From NCBI GenBank assembly GCA_024305745.1, contig JAHRBS010000005.1, positions 1,426,001 to 1,490,000 on the forward strand: a DNA stretch of 64,000 bases. The letters run 5' to 3'. This document shows positions 1-11,610 of the stretch, piece after piece. How positions within the stretch are numbered: position 1 is the first letter of the stretch; the number at the start of each line of letters is the position of its first letter. The position numbers were made by a program, and so were the translations under genes. Source of the DNA: Polyporus tsugae (lineage: Eukaryota; Basidiomycota; Agaricomycetes; Polyporales; Polyporaceae). The notes beneath the pieces are model-generated. The model was not told the DNA's origin and searched no databases. It was given only the letters and a program-made list of their open reading frames with translations.

Positions 1-601
1 AAACCACTTTTCTTCAGCATACAAATGCTTTGAGAAGGAACTCGGGACGCACCTGGAAACGCGACCGTGCCCAATATGCTAAGGACCGTCTGGGCCCATA
101 CATTTGCCGTACAACTGTCATGGGGGAGCCGATGTAAGCATAGATTGACATCTATTCAGTTGATGACCGTCTGATACCTCTACATATACATACGATGATG
201 AGTCCGTCAAAAGGAAGAGAGGTAGCGAGCGAGGTTTCGTACTAGGTCCGACATTGGGTAGATAGTCGCAAGGCCCAGGAGGTTCTGTATGAGCAATGCA
301 TAGCGGCTTAAGCCATACACCAGCCAGGAGACTGTGACTCCAGAGCGCCCGTTCCACATGAACCTGACCTCCTCGTTGAGGCAGAGGAGCCAGTCATAGA
401 CGAAGATCGCTAAGTACCCACGTTAGCATTAGGCAACTATGCGAATGGTTGGTGAGACAGCACCACAAACAGCCATGCCACAGTAAATGTTCGTGTAGCT
501 ATTAATCAACAGTGGTGTTAGCACTCTCTCGATGGACTTCAAAGTTGCTGCGACACTTACAGACTTGACAACTCCTGCGCACCGAGATTAGTCGCGGACA
601 T
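1..601 (-). CDS. DUF6533 membrane protein, copy A (3' end outside window)
   Basis: Five exons are visible on the minus strand: 601-561 (41 nt, ATG at 601), 498-464 (35 nt), 409-243 (167 nt), a 2-nt exon AG at 179-178, and 114-53 (62 nt). The next exon would lie left of position 1. Exon 3 carries the family signature FVYDWLLCLNEEVRFMWN, followed by a hydrophobic stretch ending in SDL. All lengths and phases match the complete paralogues at 27.3, 42.3, 44.9 and 58.2 kb, so this is a family member cut by the window edge and not a fragment. DUF6533 is a fungal membrane-protein domain of unknown function; no activity can be assigned. About 300 bp upstream of the ATG is also shared with copies B and E, pointing to a recent segmental duplication. 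No stop or frameshift is seen in the visible exons. Confidence 0.8.
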
Positions 602-910
602 TGTATCGAGCGTGGGCGTGAACGAGAAGGGCTAAGGGGAATAAGATCGGAAGGGGATTCCTGTGAGGTAGTGCCGCGGTGGGACACTTATATGCCACAT
701 CCATCTGAGTCGCCGCGATGCGGGCTCACCAGATGCAGGAAATGACGCCTACGAACACTATCTTCTTCGACGTGACACACTCCGGGTGGAATGGAAGATC
801 TGTCAGTAAAAACCACTTTTGCCGCACACAGAAGCCAGCCTACACACCAGTGGTGTTCTATCGACACCGCCCTCCCCTGTTTCCTGATTCCGTGGTACCC
901 TAGGCGTGCC
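602..910 (-). repeat. Upstream duplicon shared by DUF6533 copies A, B and E
   Basis: The ~300 bp upstream of copy A closely matches the regions upstream of copy E (about 57915-58201) and copy B (about 26995-27304). A common core is GGCTTCTGTGTGCGGCAA followed by a T-rich run and a TTCCATTCCATCCGGAG-like block. The segment does not code. It shows that promoters were duplicated with the genes. Confidence 0.7.
687..692 (-). promoter_or_regulatory. TATA-like element of DUF6533 copy A
   Basis: TATAAG lies about 90 bp upstream of the ATG at 601. Copies B and C have AT-rich TATA-like sequences at almost the same distance from their start codons, which supports a core promoter. Assignment is by sequence and spacing only. 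Confidence 0.4.
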
Positions 911-1754
911 ATCCCTCGCGATAGCGTGCCGTGGAAGTTATTCTTCCATCAGCCCGGACGTTTGTGCGCTGGATCTCCAACCGACCTGAGGAAGGCGAGA
1001 GTGCTCGCTGAGGAGCCCACAGCAGCTTGAACTGGGTCGACATCTGTTAGTGACGCCGACCGCGGGGCTTTTCAGCCTGATGGCGTCATTCATTCGAGAA
1101 AACTTCCGGCAACAGATGATACTGCAAGCTGCGCTTCCTGTTAGTTGTCGGTAATTTGAGAATATGCACACGCACCTTGAAGGGCCTTCTAGCTGTGGAA
1201 TTGTGGATGCGTCATACACGGATGACTATCCTCGCACCTAGGGGACGCCAGCTAATATATTGACCAATGACAGTAACCACGCTCCACCACACCGCGCCAA
1301 GAGCCTAGTCTGGCTCGTCAACTGAGGTTCCGTAAGCGCATCGCAGGAAGATTGCGGGGCCGTCTGTCGTGATGATACCCTAAAACGGTGGAGCTTCAGC
1401 CAGAAATGAATTCTGTTCAGGACTCACTGAGATGATGGTTGCGACAAAGCCGCAACAGGTGATCGCCGTGTCGGAGGAATACTCAAGTACTCCACGTCCA
1501 GGTTACTTATGGTTGATGTCCGAGAAGAGGTAATTTTGACGTCCAATGGTAAAATGCCCGTCGCCTGCGGCCGTGGCGGCGCCTGATGACAATCATCTCA
1601 TCCGGTCGAGTGCCCAATGGCTGAGTCATACCAAAAGTATCCAGGGAAGAAGACTCATAGATGACGGATAATTAGATTTGTGAGCATCGAAGATAGACTC
1701 ACAAGATGGTAGGGAATAAACTTGAAGCACTACAATACCTCGCCCCAGCAGCCT
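911..1754. other. No gene recognised
   Basis: Only short overlapping ORFs without recognisable protein features or consistent splice structure. It separates DUF6533 copy A from the 3' end of GEP4. Confidence 0.5.
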
Positions 1755-3056
1755 TCAATTCGAAAACCTTTCCCACATCCTCCTAACCAACCCACGCTCC
1801 TTCACCGGCCTCTCCTCCACCGGCATAGGCTTCACGAACCTATGCTGCAAAGTCTCCCTCCACACCGCCTCCTGCGGTCCCAGCACCCACCTCTCCACTC
1901 CTGCCAGCATGCCCTTCTCAATCGCCCGCAGCGCCAGTGCCTCCCTCTTCCACAGCCCCTCCGTCCACACAGCTAACGGACCCTCCCTATCTAGGCGCAC
2001 TGGTCCAAGGCTCTGCGCGTTCTCCTCGACCGTAGCGCGCTTTTCATCCTCGTACGCCGGACCCTGCAGCCGAGTTTTCCGCGCCATACGGTTGGCCATG
2101 ATCACATCCGTCAGGAGTCGGTCGCCGACGATGACGAGCTCCTGGTCGCGCACCGGCTGCGGAAGTGACCTGAAGTACGCACGGATGCTCTTGATACACG
2201 AATACGACGGCTTGAGCGACGAATGGCGCAGCACCGGGACGGAGAGGTGGTACGTGACCGACTCGGCCTGGACCAGGGGCCGCGGAGTGAGATCGAAGGG
2301 CGGAGATGAGGGGTGAGGATGGACGGCGACGTACCTCGATCTCTCCGACGTCCGTATGTGACCCGGCTGTGTTGCTCACGATGAGCACGTTGCCCGGCCC
2401 GAATGTCTCACGGCATTCCTGCCATGCGTCCTAAGGTTCAGATGGTCGATCAATGTTCTGGAGGTCGTATACTCGGTTCGGAAGGCGGCTACTCACTGTG
2501 AGCTCTGGGACCAATCGGTCTTCATAGGGTACCGTCTAAGTTCTTGTGTTCAGTAATCGGGAAGTAGCGGTTCAACAATGACGGGGGACACAAGGTAACA
2601 TGCGCGTAGCACATGTGGGAAAACGGGGTGAGCGTGGACCTGGGTGTGGGTGTGGGTTGGGTGGTGTTCGAACAGGGATGGGTGGAAGAGTTGGGGCATC
2701 GAAGTACTATATAACAAGGAGCACTCACCAGACAGTTATCCTTGTCAAACACCGCTCCCCGATATCCCGCCTTGTACAATGCCTGGAAGTCCAGCTGGCG
2801 GATGTCTTCCTAACGCGGGGCATCAGCATCTCCATCAAACAAAATCGCAGCCTGCCGATTCGATTTAAAGACCACGCAGTAGGTTCTACGCAGGAAGAAG
2901 ACAAATAGCCGCAGCAGATATCGGGAATATGTAGAAGATTAAGGCTGAGCATTTGAGGGCAGGACACAGACCTTTGACCACAACACTGGGAACCACCAGC
3001 CGCGGATTGATGAGCAGGTGTATGGGAGCAAGGATCCCAGGGAGGTTGAATGGCAT
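1755..3056 (-). CDS. GEP4: Mitochondrial phosphatidylglycerophosphate phosphatase
   Basis: A HAD-superfamily phosphatase that dephosphorylates phosphatidylglycerophosphate to phosphatidylglycerol, a step of cardiolipin synthesis in mitochondria. Five exons join in frame: 3056-2972, 2805-2729, 2535-2497, 2430-2335 and 2267-1755, giving 269 residues. The N terminus MPFNLPGILAPIHLLINPRL is typical of the family. The catalytic motif FDKDNCLT (nucleophile and acid/base Asp) spans the exon 2/3 junction. Exon 4 has the second HAD motif VSNTAG, and exon 5 the metal-binding motif VGDRLLTDV. The C-terminal ~90 residues extend beyond the compact yeast protein, as in other basidiomycetes. The exon 2 acceptor ggaag/ACATC was chosen because it alone restores KDIRQLDF. 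The gene appears intact. Confidence 0.9.
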
Positions 3057-4103
3057 GTTCGAGTCCCAGCACTGCCCAAGCCTCCAGTCAGGGATGTGAT
3101 GTCAGAGGTGCCGCCTTAGTGGTGTCGTCAGAAGCCGAAGGGGACCAAAAGTTGGATTAAAAGGGGATTGGGTGTATGCGCCGTGCTCTGTGAACCAGGA
3201 CGAGACTATGATCTGGGAGAGAGCGAAGGAGGAGACGGAGTGGCGGAGCAGGAAACACGAAGGCACAAGGCGAAGGCGTCCGCTGGCGTTTGGGAGGACG
3301 TGACAGCCACGCGAGGGGGAATGTCACAGACTCTGTCACGCCCATGCAGCCGGCGGGAAGAAGTTCGAGTCTGCAAGCAACCTCGACATCTTAACTTTGC
3401 ACTGGCAGGTCTTTGTACTTACCATGCGATGCTCATGACAACGGCATAGCTCCCTCCTTAAACATACCGACATCGCCGAGACGAGCCTGAACTTGTGCAA
3501 GGCCGTTCTCCAGCTACGAAGTGTGTGCCAGACGTAGGACCCACGCACAGTGCTTTAACTTGACGATCGTCTTGAACAGAAGAGCTTGTCCAGAAGCCCA
3601 AGGCTCTACATAAATGTGCGCGTGATAGGTGAAATGAGTTAACATTAAGCCTGTTAACTTCTTCTGACCTTTGTACTTACCGACATTTTATGATAGACAC
3701 CCCTCACGATCTAAATTTACAAGCACCAAGCATTCCTGCAGCCCGTCAACGCCACGGAGGTTGCCAGACAACTTTCTTACCGACGTCGCCACCACTCAAC
3801 TCTCGAGAGTCAACAATTTTGCTCAGAGTCAAACCGAAGACTCCCGACTTGTTGGCGGCGGCGGCGCTGGAGCTTGGCAACCGACCAACCATCCGTACTG
3901 GATTCGACGCTTCCGTCGGCCCTGGACGAGAACGTTTAAACACCGACATCAGTTCGTATTTCGAGGGCTTGTCTCAGGCTGAGGTCAGCATACAGTAAGT
4001 ACCGCATCAGTCTTAGTGAGAGGACTTGAATCGCAGCCGTGCCCCGCGATGTCATGCTCTCTATTTGGGGAGAGGCAATCGTGACCTGGGAGCGGCCCAT
4101 CAG
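3057..4103. other. No gene recognised
   Basis: The stretch between the GEP4 start and the candidate transposon. A plus-strand ORF at 3690-3998 ends at a possible donor (cagtaagtacc), but it has no recognisable domain and no partner exon that I can defend. Confidence 0.45.
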
Positions 4104-4106
4104 TGG

Positions 4107-4125
4107 CGGCTTATATAAGTGCGCG
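4107..4125 (+). repeat. Left terminal inverted repeat (candidate)
   Basis: CGGCTTATATAAGTGCGCG; pairs with 7587-7605 (16/19). TGG precedes it at 4104-4106. Confidence 0.45.
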
Positions 4126-4271
4126 TGACGCGTTTCGATCGCGTTTACACGCGTTTAGCGCGCACGTCCTCGTCATACCACGGTACACCTCCCTGCTTCT
4201 ACTGGCTTACACTGTTACAGCATGCTTTGGGTTAGCTAGCGACACAACTATCATACAACACAGTCAATGTA

Positions 4272-7200
4272 TCATATTTCCTCATCTGTTTCCTCGAACA
4301 AACCCGCCTCGCCCACGATATGAGCTTCGTCATCCGGGTCCCCTTGAACCTTCGCCTCCACTCGATCCCGGATGTCCTGAGTCAACAAGACGTACCGAGC
4401 AATAGCGTCCTTCAAAGCAGCAATCTTCAGCGCTTTCAACCCAACAGTGTTCTTCCTGGGCACTTTAACGGCCGTGTTTTCTGTGAGGGGATCAACGAAA
4501 ACGCGGTACCAGTCAAGCTGGAGGTCGAGAGCGACATTGACAAGGGCTTCAGTGACAGTGTCGGGATTGGTGATCCTGGTAAGTCCCATTAGTTTTTCCA
4601 CCATTGCGCTCTTCTTCCGTGCCCGCTCGATCCTCTTCTGGCGCTTCGCCGCGACCGCCTCCTTCTCCAACTCGATCTGCTCCTGGCGGCGCTTCCTCTC
4701 CAGCCCGCTCCCGTCCTCGTCGCGTGCCGCCTGGCGGAGGAACTTGTGCTCCTCTGCGGTGAAGGTGTCGACGAAGTCGGCTGTCTGGTTCAACTTGTAC
4801 ATCTCGCGGGCATTGTGCTGGTGGAGTGTCATGCTGGGTGCGAGACGAGCACGGACACGGTACGTGCCCAAGGCACCCTCGTTATCGTCATTCGTCGGGC
4901 GCGCCCAAGCCTCGTTCCGCTCGGAGGCATTGAGGGTCGAGATCAGGCCACCGGGGTTGAATTCTGCGCAGAACCGGTCCCAAGTCTTGAGTGCACCCTG
5001 GAAGAAGCGTACAGTGACGTTCTCGATGTCGGGCAGGAGGGGACGAAGCTGGTGTACAGCAGCGAAGGCCGCGGGGCGCTCCCACTGTTTGCCATCGAGG
5101 GCGCCAAGCATGTGGGATGCATCGAGGGCAAGGAGGCGGCCGGGCTGTTCGGTGATGGCCTTGCAGTGCGCTCGAACCCGCTCGTGAAGGGGGCCGAGAT
5201 CAAGGTGGTTGACTTGACTGGAGTCTGGCCCGCGCACCTCACGGAGGTAGGGGTGGGACACAGCCTGAGAGTACAAGGAGAGTGCGCAGAGTTCCGTGAG
5301 CGTGGGTTGGTCCTTCAGCGCGCGGTAGACGTTCTTCTCCATATGGCTGTGGTTCATGAGAACTTTCTTATCGCGCGCATGTTCCAGGAACTCGATGTAC
5401 ACCGGCAGGTGGACAAGGATCTCAGAAGCAGCATCACCGAATGCGCCAAAGCGGACGCTGCTGACATTCGGAAACTGCACGAGTTTGTCGACTTCGGGGG
5501 AATCCTCGAAGTACCAACGGTAAGAGTCTTGATGTCCCTTCTTGTCGTCGCGGTGCCGAAAGACTGAGCCAGCCAGTTCTAGCAATTTGATTGCGCCACC
5601 GGTGGAGACCTGGATAGCGCGGTTCATCGCAGCTGTCGAAGGACCAGCCACTCGGGTCGTTGCGTCATTGTCTCGGTTCATCAGGAGAAGTGGGGGAGTC
5701 CGGTTCGCGTCTTTCCAGTATGTCATCATCTCTGTGTTGTGCCGCCTTTCACTGCGTTCAGGTCCTTGTGCATACAGCAGAAGCTGCTGACAAACAAGGA
5801 GACCTTACGCTGTTCAGCGGCTGGAAGATTCTTGAAGGCGGTCTCTCCGAGGGCCATCTTGACGGAAAGGATGGCGCTGTCGTAACGGGCAGCCCGCTCG
5901 GCCGGTGAGAGACGTAACCAGGCGTCGGCACCACCCGCACTGGAAACAACACGGTCCATCTCGTCGGTGACTAGAAGGACCATGGACTCCGTTGGAAGCT
6001 CTGCAAGTGCGCGCTCCCCTCGCACCTCTCGGTCGTTGCGAGTCTTCAACTCAGCTGTCAGGCGGTGCAACTTCTTCTGGTCCTCGGCGTGGTCCGTGTT
6101 CATACCGCGCAGCTTGTCCGTGAACTCACGTGCGTCTGTAGGGTTGTCCTGACCGCGAGGGCTAGCGTTGTAGACGTCGTACAGCTCCCCAACACGCTTC
6201 TGCAAGCCATGCAGCTGCATCTCGCTCGTATGGTTGGGTGCCGACGAGATGCCGAGGAAGCGCCGTGTGTGAGTATCCCCTTGGTTCACGTAAAGGTTAC
6301 GCGCCTCGTAGTTGATGTGCTTGTGCGTAGTACCATCGCCACTTGCAGTAAAGCCTAGCATAATGTGAGAAGGCATCTAGCATTAAGTCCATGTGATGGT
6401 GCGTACCGTCAGCCTTGGAGATCTCCTCTACTAACTGCATCTTCGCCGCGATCCCTCCTTCCAGGACTATCCGACGCACGGATCGATTGTTAATCGACCC
6501 GACTACGGTCACCCCGGTAAGCTGTGAGAGCGCGCCAATGACCCGGTTGACCTTCTTAACAGGGACCCCCAGTACAACCAGTTCTCGGACCAATCGGCGC
6601 GCGGCAGGAGTAATGACTCCGAGCTTCTTCAGACGGAGCTTGCTGCCTCGCTCCACAAGGGCTGCCTGTTTGACACGGAGGAGAGCGCGGCTGAATGAAG
6701 CGGGGAGACGTGTGAGACGCTTGGACAGGGCCCGCTTTGCCGCAACGAGCATCTTGTTGCGACGGCGGATACAATCAAGGGTCGATTGGAGGGTGATGTG
6801 AGTGGCTTGACTCTCTTGCGCAAGCCGAGCATGCTGACAGCGAACCGCAAATAGCTCCGCACGCACCCGAGCAACACGCTCCTGCGACATCCTGACCACG
6901 TCTGCGACCTCCCGCGCTGAAACCTTCTTAACAGCGTCGACCTTTGCAAGGGCCTCGCTTTTGATGACAGCGAGCTCCGTTTGAGCAGCGGCGACAAGCT
7001 GACGCTGCGCTTCAGCTTCTGCACGAGCCTCTTCTGCGACGGTGAGCGTGTCGTTGAGCTGGCGGGTCGTGTTGCCAAGGTTTGATTGTACTGTGTGCAT
7101 TGCAGTGTCTGACTCCTGCTTGTGAACTTTTAGGTCTTCCCGTGCTTGAGTGGCACTCTGGCGAGCACGGTCTTCCCGACGTCGCACATTTCGGAGATCC

Positions 7201-7529
7201 CGGAAGAACCCTTCAGCGCGCTCCTTCTGCCGGACAACCTCCGCCTGTAGCTTCTTCAGCTGGTCCGTAAGCGAGGTGAATGGCCCGCCAGATGCTGAAG
7301 GTGCAGAGGTAGAAGCTGGATTGGAGATGGTAGAGGGAGGAGCATTCTCTTTGTCTGCAGTCCCGGAGGAAAGCGACTCAGAGCCTGAGGCACGGAAGGT
7401 CGGTGGAAAATCATAATCAAAGGGTGGAGAGCTCGAACCTGATGACTTCTCTCGGATTTTAGCCAGGTTTAGAAGACTTTGTAGCTTTTGTGCACGAGAG
7501 CGCCGCTGCGTAGGAGACCGGGAGCTCAT
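4272..7529 (-). pseudogene. Multicopy basidiomycete coiled-coil/element protein, frameshifted
   Basis: Three exon-sized segments: 7529-6407 (374 codons), 6354 to about 5727, and about 5729-4272. Segment 1 has a low-complexity N terminus, a long Ala/Glu/Arg-rich coiled coil (residues about 95-290) and a basic region. The first intron (6406-6355) joins cleanly to give GFTASGDGTTHKHINYEAR, the hallmark of a large unnamed Agaricomycete family found in many copies per genome. Segment 3 has HMEKNVYRALKD and the conserved TNDDNEGALGTYRVRARLAP. Between segments 2 and 3 (5725-5730) the frame shifts after KGGTTQ, whereas relatives read straight through KGG...MM. No GT-AG intron fits there, so a small indel is likely. 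Asp in SGDGT and Glu in DNEG could belong to an RNase H-like transposase fold; that is inference. It sits inside the candidate inverted repeats. Confidence 0.65.
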
Positions 7530-7586
7530 AGTAGGATGTCGCTGTGATGAACATCGTCGGGACGTGCCTCAAACATTGGCCACAGT

Positions 7587-7605
7587 CGGGCGCTTATGTA
7601 AGCCG
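7587..7605 (-). repeat. Right terminal inverted repeat (candidate)
   Basis: Inverted copy of 4107-4125 with three mismatches; followed by TGG at 7606-7608, matching the left flank. Confidence 0.45.
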
Positions 7606-7608
7606 TGG

Positions 7609-9252
7609 CCAAGCACCTCCTCATGTTGTCCTCATCACAAGTATCTCAGTATCTACTTGGCCCTCTGGCCTCGTATTTTGTGCATAGTTCCCAGATGGCA
7701 TTTTAATTACGTCCTTGGGGCCCAAATTCCGGTAGGCATACCAGAAGTAAGGCTTATTGTATATGTTCAAGGGAAATTTCGCAAAATTTGTTATTTGGTC
7801 CCCACGGATTGCATTTTCCACTTATGTACTGATGGGAATTGTATACTTTGGGTAGAAATACGCGTCCGTGCCATCATATCCTGAGGTGCAATGAGTGTTC
7901 CACCTCTTCAGCCACAGTCGCGTCGAGCTGCGCGACAGTATCATTGCGCGTTACTGCAAAAGGAAGGTGGGCGCTAGTTCGCGCGCTTATGGCCGATTCG
8001 CAGGGATTGCCCCTCCCCACTCTATTGCAACCGCTCACAAATCATCAATGTCATCGACATCACCTTGGTCCTTGCCGTTCGAGTCCCCCTCCGCGAACTG
8101 CGATCCCACCGTCGCACCCGCCACAACCGTCGGCAGGTCTAGACCTCACTGCATGTGGGCGCAAGGAGGCGTAAGGAGGCTCGACGGGTGGGGCGCATCA
8201 CAACGTTCTGATGCCGCGGAAGCTTTTAGTGCCTCCCGCAGGCCCGCTGCATGCGTGCGATGGGCCCGACGCTCGTGTCTCACCAAACATTTCACCCCGT
8301 TCTAGAACCCACATCCCGCCGGGAGTCCCACGTTGGTGGGTCAAAGACGTAAAACCTCGTGTTTTCCTGGTGACGGAGTGGTATAAGCGAGCAAGCAAGC
8401 GAGGACGCACTGTAACAGTAGCAACCTTCAGGCGTCAGGCACCTTGAGGCTTGCATGCAGGCTTGGACTCCAGGCGAGTTGGGGGGGCAACGGAGAGAGA
8501 GAATGGGGTGCGAGACATGTATCTCTTTGGAGCTCCATAGGACCATACATATACATCCATAGTAACACCGGTTTGCACCAAGCCCATAGCGATAGCGAGA
8601 CAGAGACACTGAACGACAGACACGAAGACATGGACTGCTCCAGCTTCAAACAGTCTAATGCAAGACAGACGACCCCCTCCTCCCGATGCCCGCGCGCATT
8701 CCGCAAGAGGAGAGCGACGGGAACGGGCGAGGGAGGACGCAAGAAGAAAACCGGAATAACCAACAACCGACAAAAAGGAAGGCAAGTGCGGCGAGGCGGG
8801 TATGGGATATGTTAGGGTAGTAGGAGGAATACTGAGTATATGTACGATACTTGCTTCTTTGTAAGTCGGTGTATACGTATGCGATGATGTATGTATGTAC
8901 GATGTATGGTGTATGGATGGGTGGTGTATCGGAGGTATGTAGGTATGGTACGGGGGGGGGTTTTTTACGATGTAAGACTGCAATGGGCGAGGCGAGAGCA
9001 CGAGAGCCAGGATAATACAGACGAGTGAGTAGAGTACGACGAGACCAAACAAAAGTTAACGCTGCAAACATAAAAAAGGAAACCACCGCGTGCGCACAAG
9101 GCGCACACAGACGAAGAATCCGATTCAAAACAACGGAGTCGAAGGTGAAAATTCAAAAGGAGTTACGGTGGAACCACACCGAGGATATAGCTTAACGCAT
9201 AATCGCACCTCCAGCAGCGTCCGCGCTGCACATCCTCCTCCAGGCATCAAGC
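7609..9252. other. Intergenic, 3' flank of the bZIP gene; low-complexity tracts
   Basis: No supported gene. From about 8870 to 8950 there is an irregular (TATG/GGTG)n tract. It ends in a run of ten G followed by six T at 8952-8966. The part next to 9252 is probably the 3' untranslated region of the minus-strand bZIP gene. Confidence 0.5.
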
Positions 9253-11610
9253 CTAGCAAACCTCGACCTCCCATTCGCCGCCCTCCTTCCCCTTGCCCGG
9301 CATCCCGCGCAACGCTATACGCACTCGCCGTTTGCCGCTCGCGCTCATACCCGGGCTGCCCGCACGCGAAATGCCGCTTCCGACGCTCCCGTACTCGCTC
9401 CCGAGCTCGAACTCGTACTCGTTCGGTGTCTGGGAAGGCGACGGCATCGGCGGGAAGAACGCGCTGGTCGGCGAGGATACGAGGGACGGCGTTGCAGAAG
9501 CTGCGGAGTAAGCCGAGGAGGACTGCGACGAAGACGGGAACGAGAAGTCGAGCGGATGGAGACCGGTCGCGCCGAACGACGCCTGATCGAACTCGGACCC
9601 TACACCGAGGAACGGCCCGAGATCGTCCTCGGCGTCGTGCCACATCGTCTGGTCCTCCTCAAGCTCCTTGATGTGGGCCTGCGATTGCTCGCTGCCGTTA
9701 TCGGACGCCGGCGGGGGGTGAATCCGGACGCGGATACGCCCGTCCTTGGCCGCGCTCGCGTCGAACGAGATGTCCAAGCCGCTCAAACCAAACTTCTCCG
9801 CGTCGATGTCCACGAACTCCAATTTCTTAAACTCGGGCTCGACACGCTCTTGCGTGGGCAGAGTCGAAGAGGAGAAATCGAGATCCATGGCGCTGGTGCC
9901 AAAGCCGAGGCCCCAGTCGTAGTCGTTAGGGGGAAACGCGGCCATGTCCAGCGAGGTCGAGTGCGAATGCGAGTGGGAGTGGGAGGGGTTGAACGACATG
10001 CTGCTCGGCATCGCGTTGTGCGTGGGCATAGAGAGGAGCGTGGGGAGCGCGCAGAGGAGGACCTATCCGACAGCCTATGTTCATCTCCGCTCGTGGAAAC
10101 GGAGACAAGAAGTAAGGACGCACCATGAGTCCAAAGCTCGCGCCCGACCGCTCGCCCTTGTGCGCACGCAACGATACCGGGAGCTGAGGCTCGACCACTT
10201 CCATCTTCACCGCGGGCTTCTCGACGGGCGCTGGCTCTGGCATGCTCGACAGCTTCTTAGCAAGCTCACGTTCACGCTGTTGCGTCTCCGCGAGCTGACG
10301 CTTAAGCTGCTCGAGTTCCGACTCGAGACCATGGCTGGGTGAAGCCGGAGCTGATGGCTGCTGGTGGTGGATCGACGCAAGCAAGCGGGCGTTCTCCTGC
10401 TCGAGCTCTGCGACGCGACTTTAAAAAAAGCAATGTCGTTAGCAAACCAATCCAACTGGCCGGTTCATATCCAGTTCCCATGGCCCACAAGATTAGATGC
10501 GAGACGCGTCATAGACCGGCGCAGCAGCCCTCCATCAGAAGCCATGGACAGATCCCATGAGATGTGATCCCTGGCGGACTGATGGGGTTGTATCTGGATA
10601 AGCCTGAAGTGTGCGAGCAACGTGCTTTGGAAACGGTTGCGGGCCCTGAATCAACACGCGCTCCGACAGGCGTGTGCTTCTCAGCCTGCTTTGCCTCCGG
10701 ACAGTCTCCGGACAGAGCCTTCGGCGGCGACCGTCGCATCCAATCACAACCCGACCTTGGCGCCCGAGTAACCCACGCTTGGCGCCTACCGCGTCCTCTC
10801 AGGCAACAAAGATACACCGCTGCCCGAGGAGACGCGAGCCACATGGTGGGCAAGGGGGTGACAAAGAAGGGTGCTCGACGACGCGAGGAATGGGACGTGC
10901 AACAAGAAGGATGGGAAGGGGAGAAGGGAAAGAACCGGCCGACCAGTCAGGGGAAAAAAACCGAAAAGTACTCACACCTCCATGGTCTCAAACTCCTCCC
11001 GCTTCCTCTGCCGACTCAAAAAAGCCGCCGCGCGGTTCTTGACCAGCCGCGCCTCCCGCTTGCTGAGCCCGCTCACGTCCGGGGGCACAAAGTCCTTCGT
11101 GCTCACCCGCTCGCCCGAGCGCGCCTTCTTCGTGCTGCCGCAGCTCGCCTGCGTAACCGACGGCCGCTTCGCAGGCACGACCACGCTTCCGGCCGAGGGC
11201 ATCTCGCTTGGCGACGACGCGGCGGAGAAGGTGTGTTCGGTGCTAGACCGCTGGGGGAGCGACTGCGGCGCCGTCTGGGGGGACGACGCGGGCGTGGACG
11301 CAGGGCTGCTGCCCTGGACGGGTGTTGGGGTGCTGCCGGGCACGAAGTCGAAGACCTGGTGCGTGGGGAGGCACCGTTCTGCGTCGGGGGTCATGCGGCC
11401 CTTGAGGGCTCTGCGGGTTTCAGGGAGCGCCCCTGGCATGACAGAGGGGGGCGAGGCGGAGAAAGGGAGCGAAAATGGGTCGTAGAGAGCGGCGAGGGCG
11501 GGTTCGCGGTCCCATGGGACAGAGAGCGACTCGGAGACAGGCGAGGTGAGGGGGGCATCGGCGGCAATGATGTGAGACATGTGCAGTGCGGGGAGGTGGA
11601 TGGAGGACAT
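9253..11610 (-). CDS. bZIP transcription factor
   Basis: Three exons join in frame: 11610-10976, 10418-10124 and 10062-9253, giving 579 residues. After a Ser/Pro-rich N terminus comes a basic region, SKREARLVKNRAAAFLSRQR (about residues 180-202), with the bZIP pattern N-x2-A-A-x2-S-R. A leucine zipper follows, with Leu217 and Leu224, and then a second Glu/Gln/Leu-rich helix (ELEQLKRQLAETQQRERELA). Right after the exon 2/3 junction (about residues 305-323) lies the hydrophobic stretch FGLMVLLCALPTLLSMP, then His/Ser-rich and acidic Ser-rich tails. The basic region resembles CREB/ATF6-type fungal bZIPs. The target genes are unknown. The first intron, 10975-10419 (557 nt), is long for this genome. 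It was chosen because it completes the zipper with VRVAELEQENARLL. Confidence 0.88.

Larger units (their letters stand above)
4107..7605. mobile_element. Candidate DNA transposon with short terminal inverted repeats
   Basis: A 3.5-kb unit bounded by imperfect inverted repeats. The left end is CGGCTTATATAAGTGCGCG (4107-4125). The right end read inward is CGGCTTACATAAGCGCCCG (7605-7587), so 16 of 19 bases match. TGG flanks both sides directly (4104-4106 and 7606-7608), as expected for a 3-bp target-site duplication. The only gene inside, on the minus strand (7529-4272), fills the unit and belongs to a multicopy basidiomycete family. The inverted ends and flanking TGG are seen directly. That they are real transposon ends is inference, since a 19-bp imperfect match containing a TATA-like core could arise by chance. 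Confidence 0.5.

Noticed and set aside
688..912. ORFs upstream of DUF6533 copy A that resemble ORFs upstream of copies B and E
   Set aside because: The similarity is at the DNA level of a shared promoter duplicon; reading frames are not conserved among the three, so no protein is coded.
4447..5567. Two long plus-strand ORFs (246 and 273 residues)
   Set aside because: Antisense to the conserved third segment of the element gene; no family features of their own.
8952..8966. G10-T6 homopolymer as a terminator or transposon scar
   Set aside because: An isolated low-complexity tract in an intergenic region; no structure supports a function.
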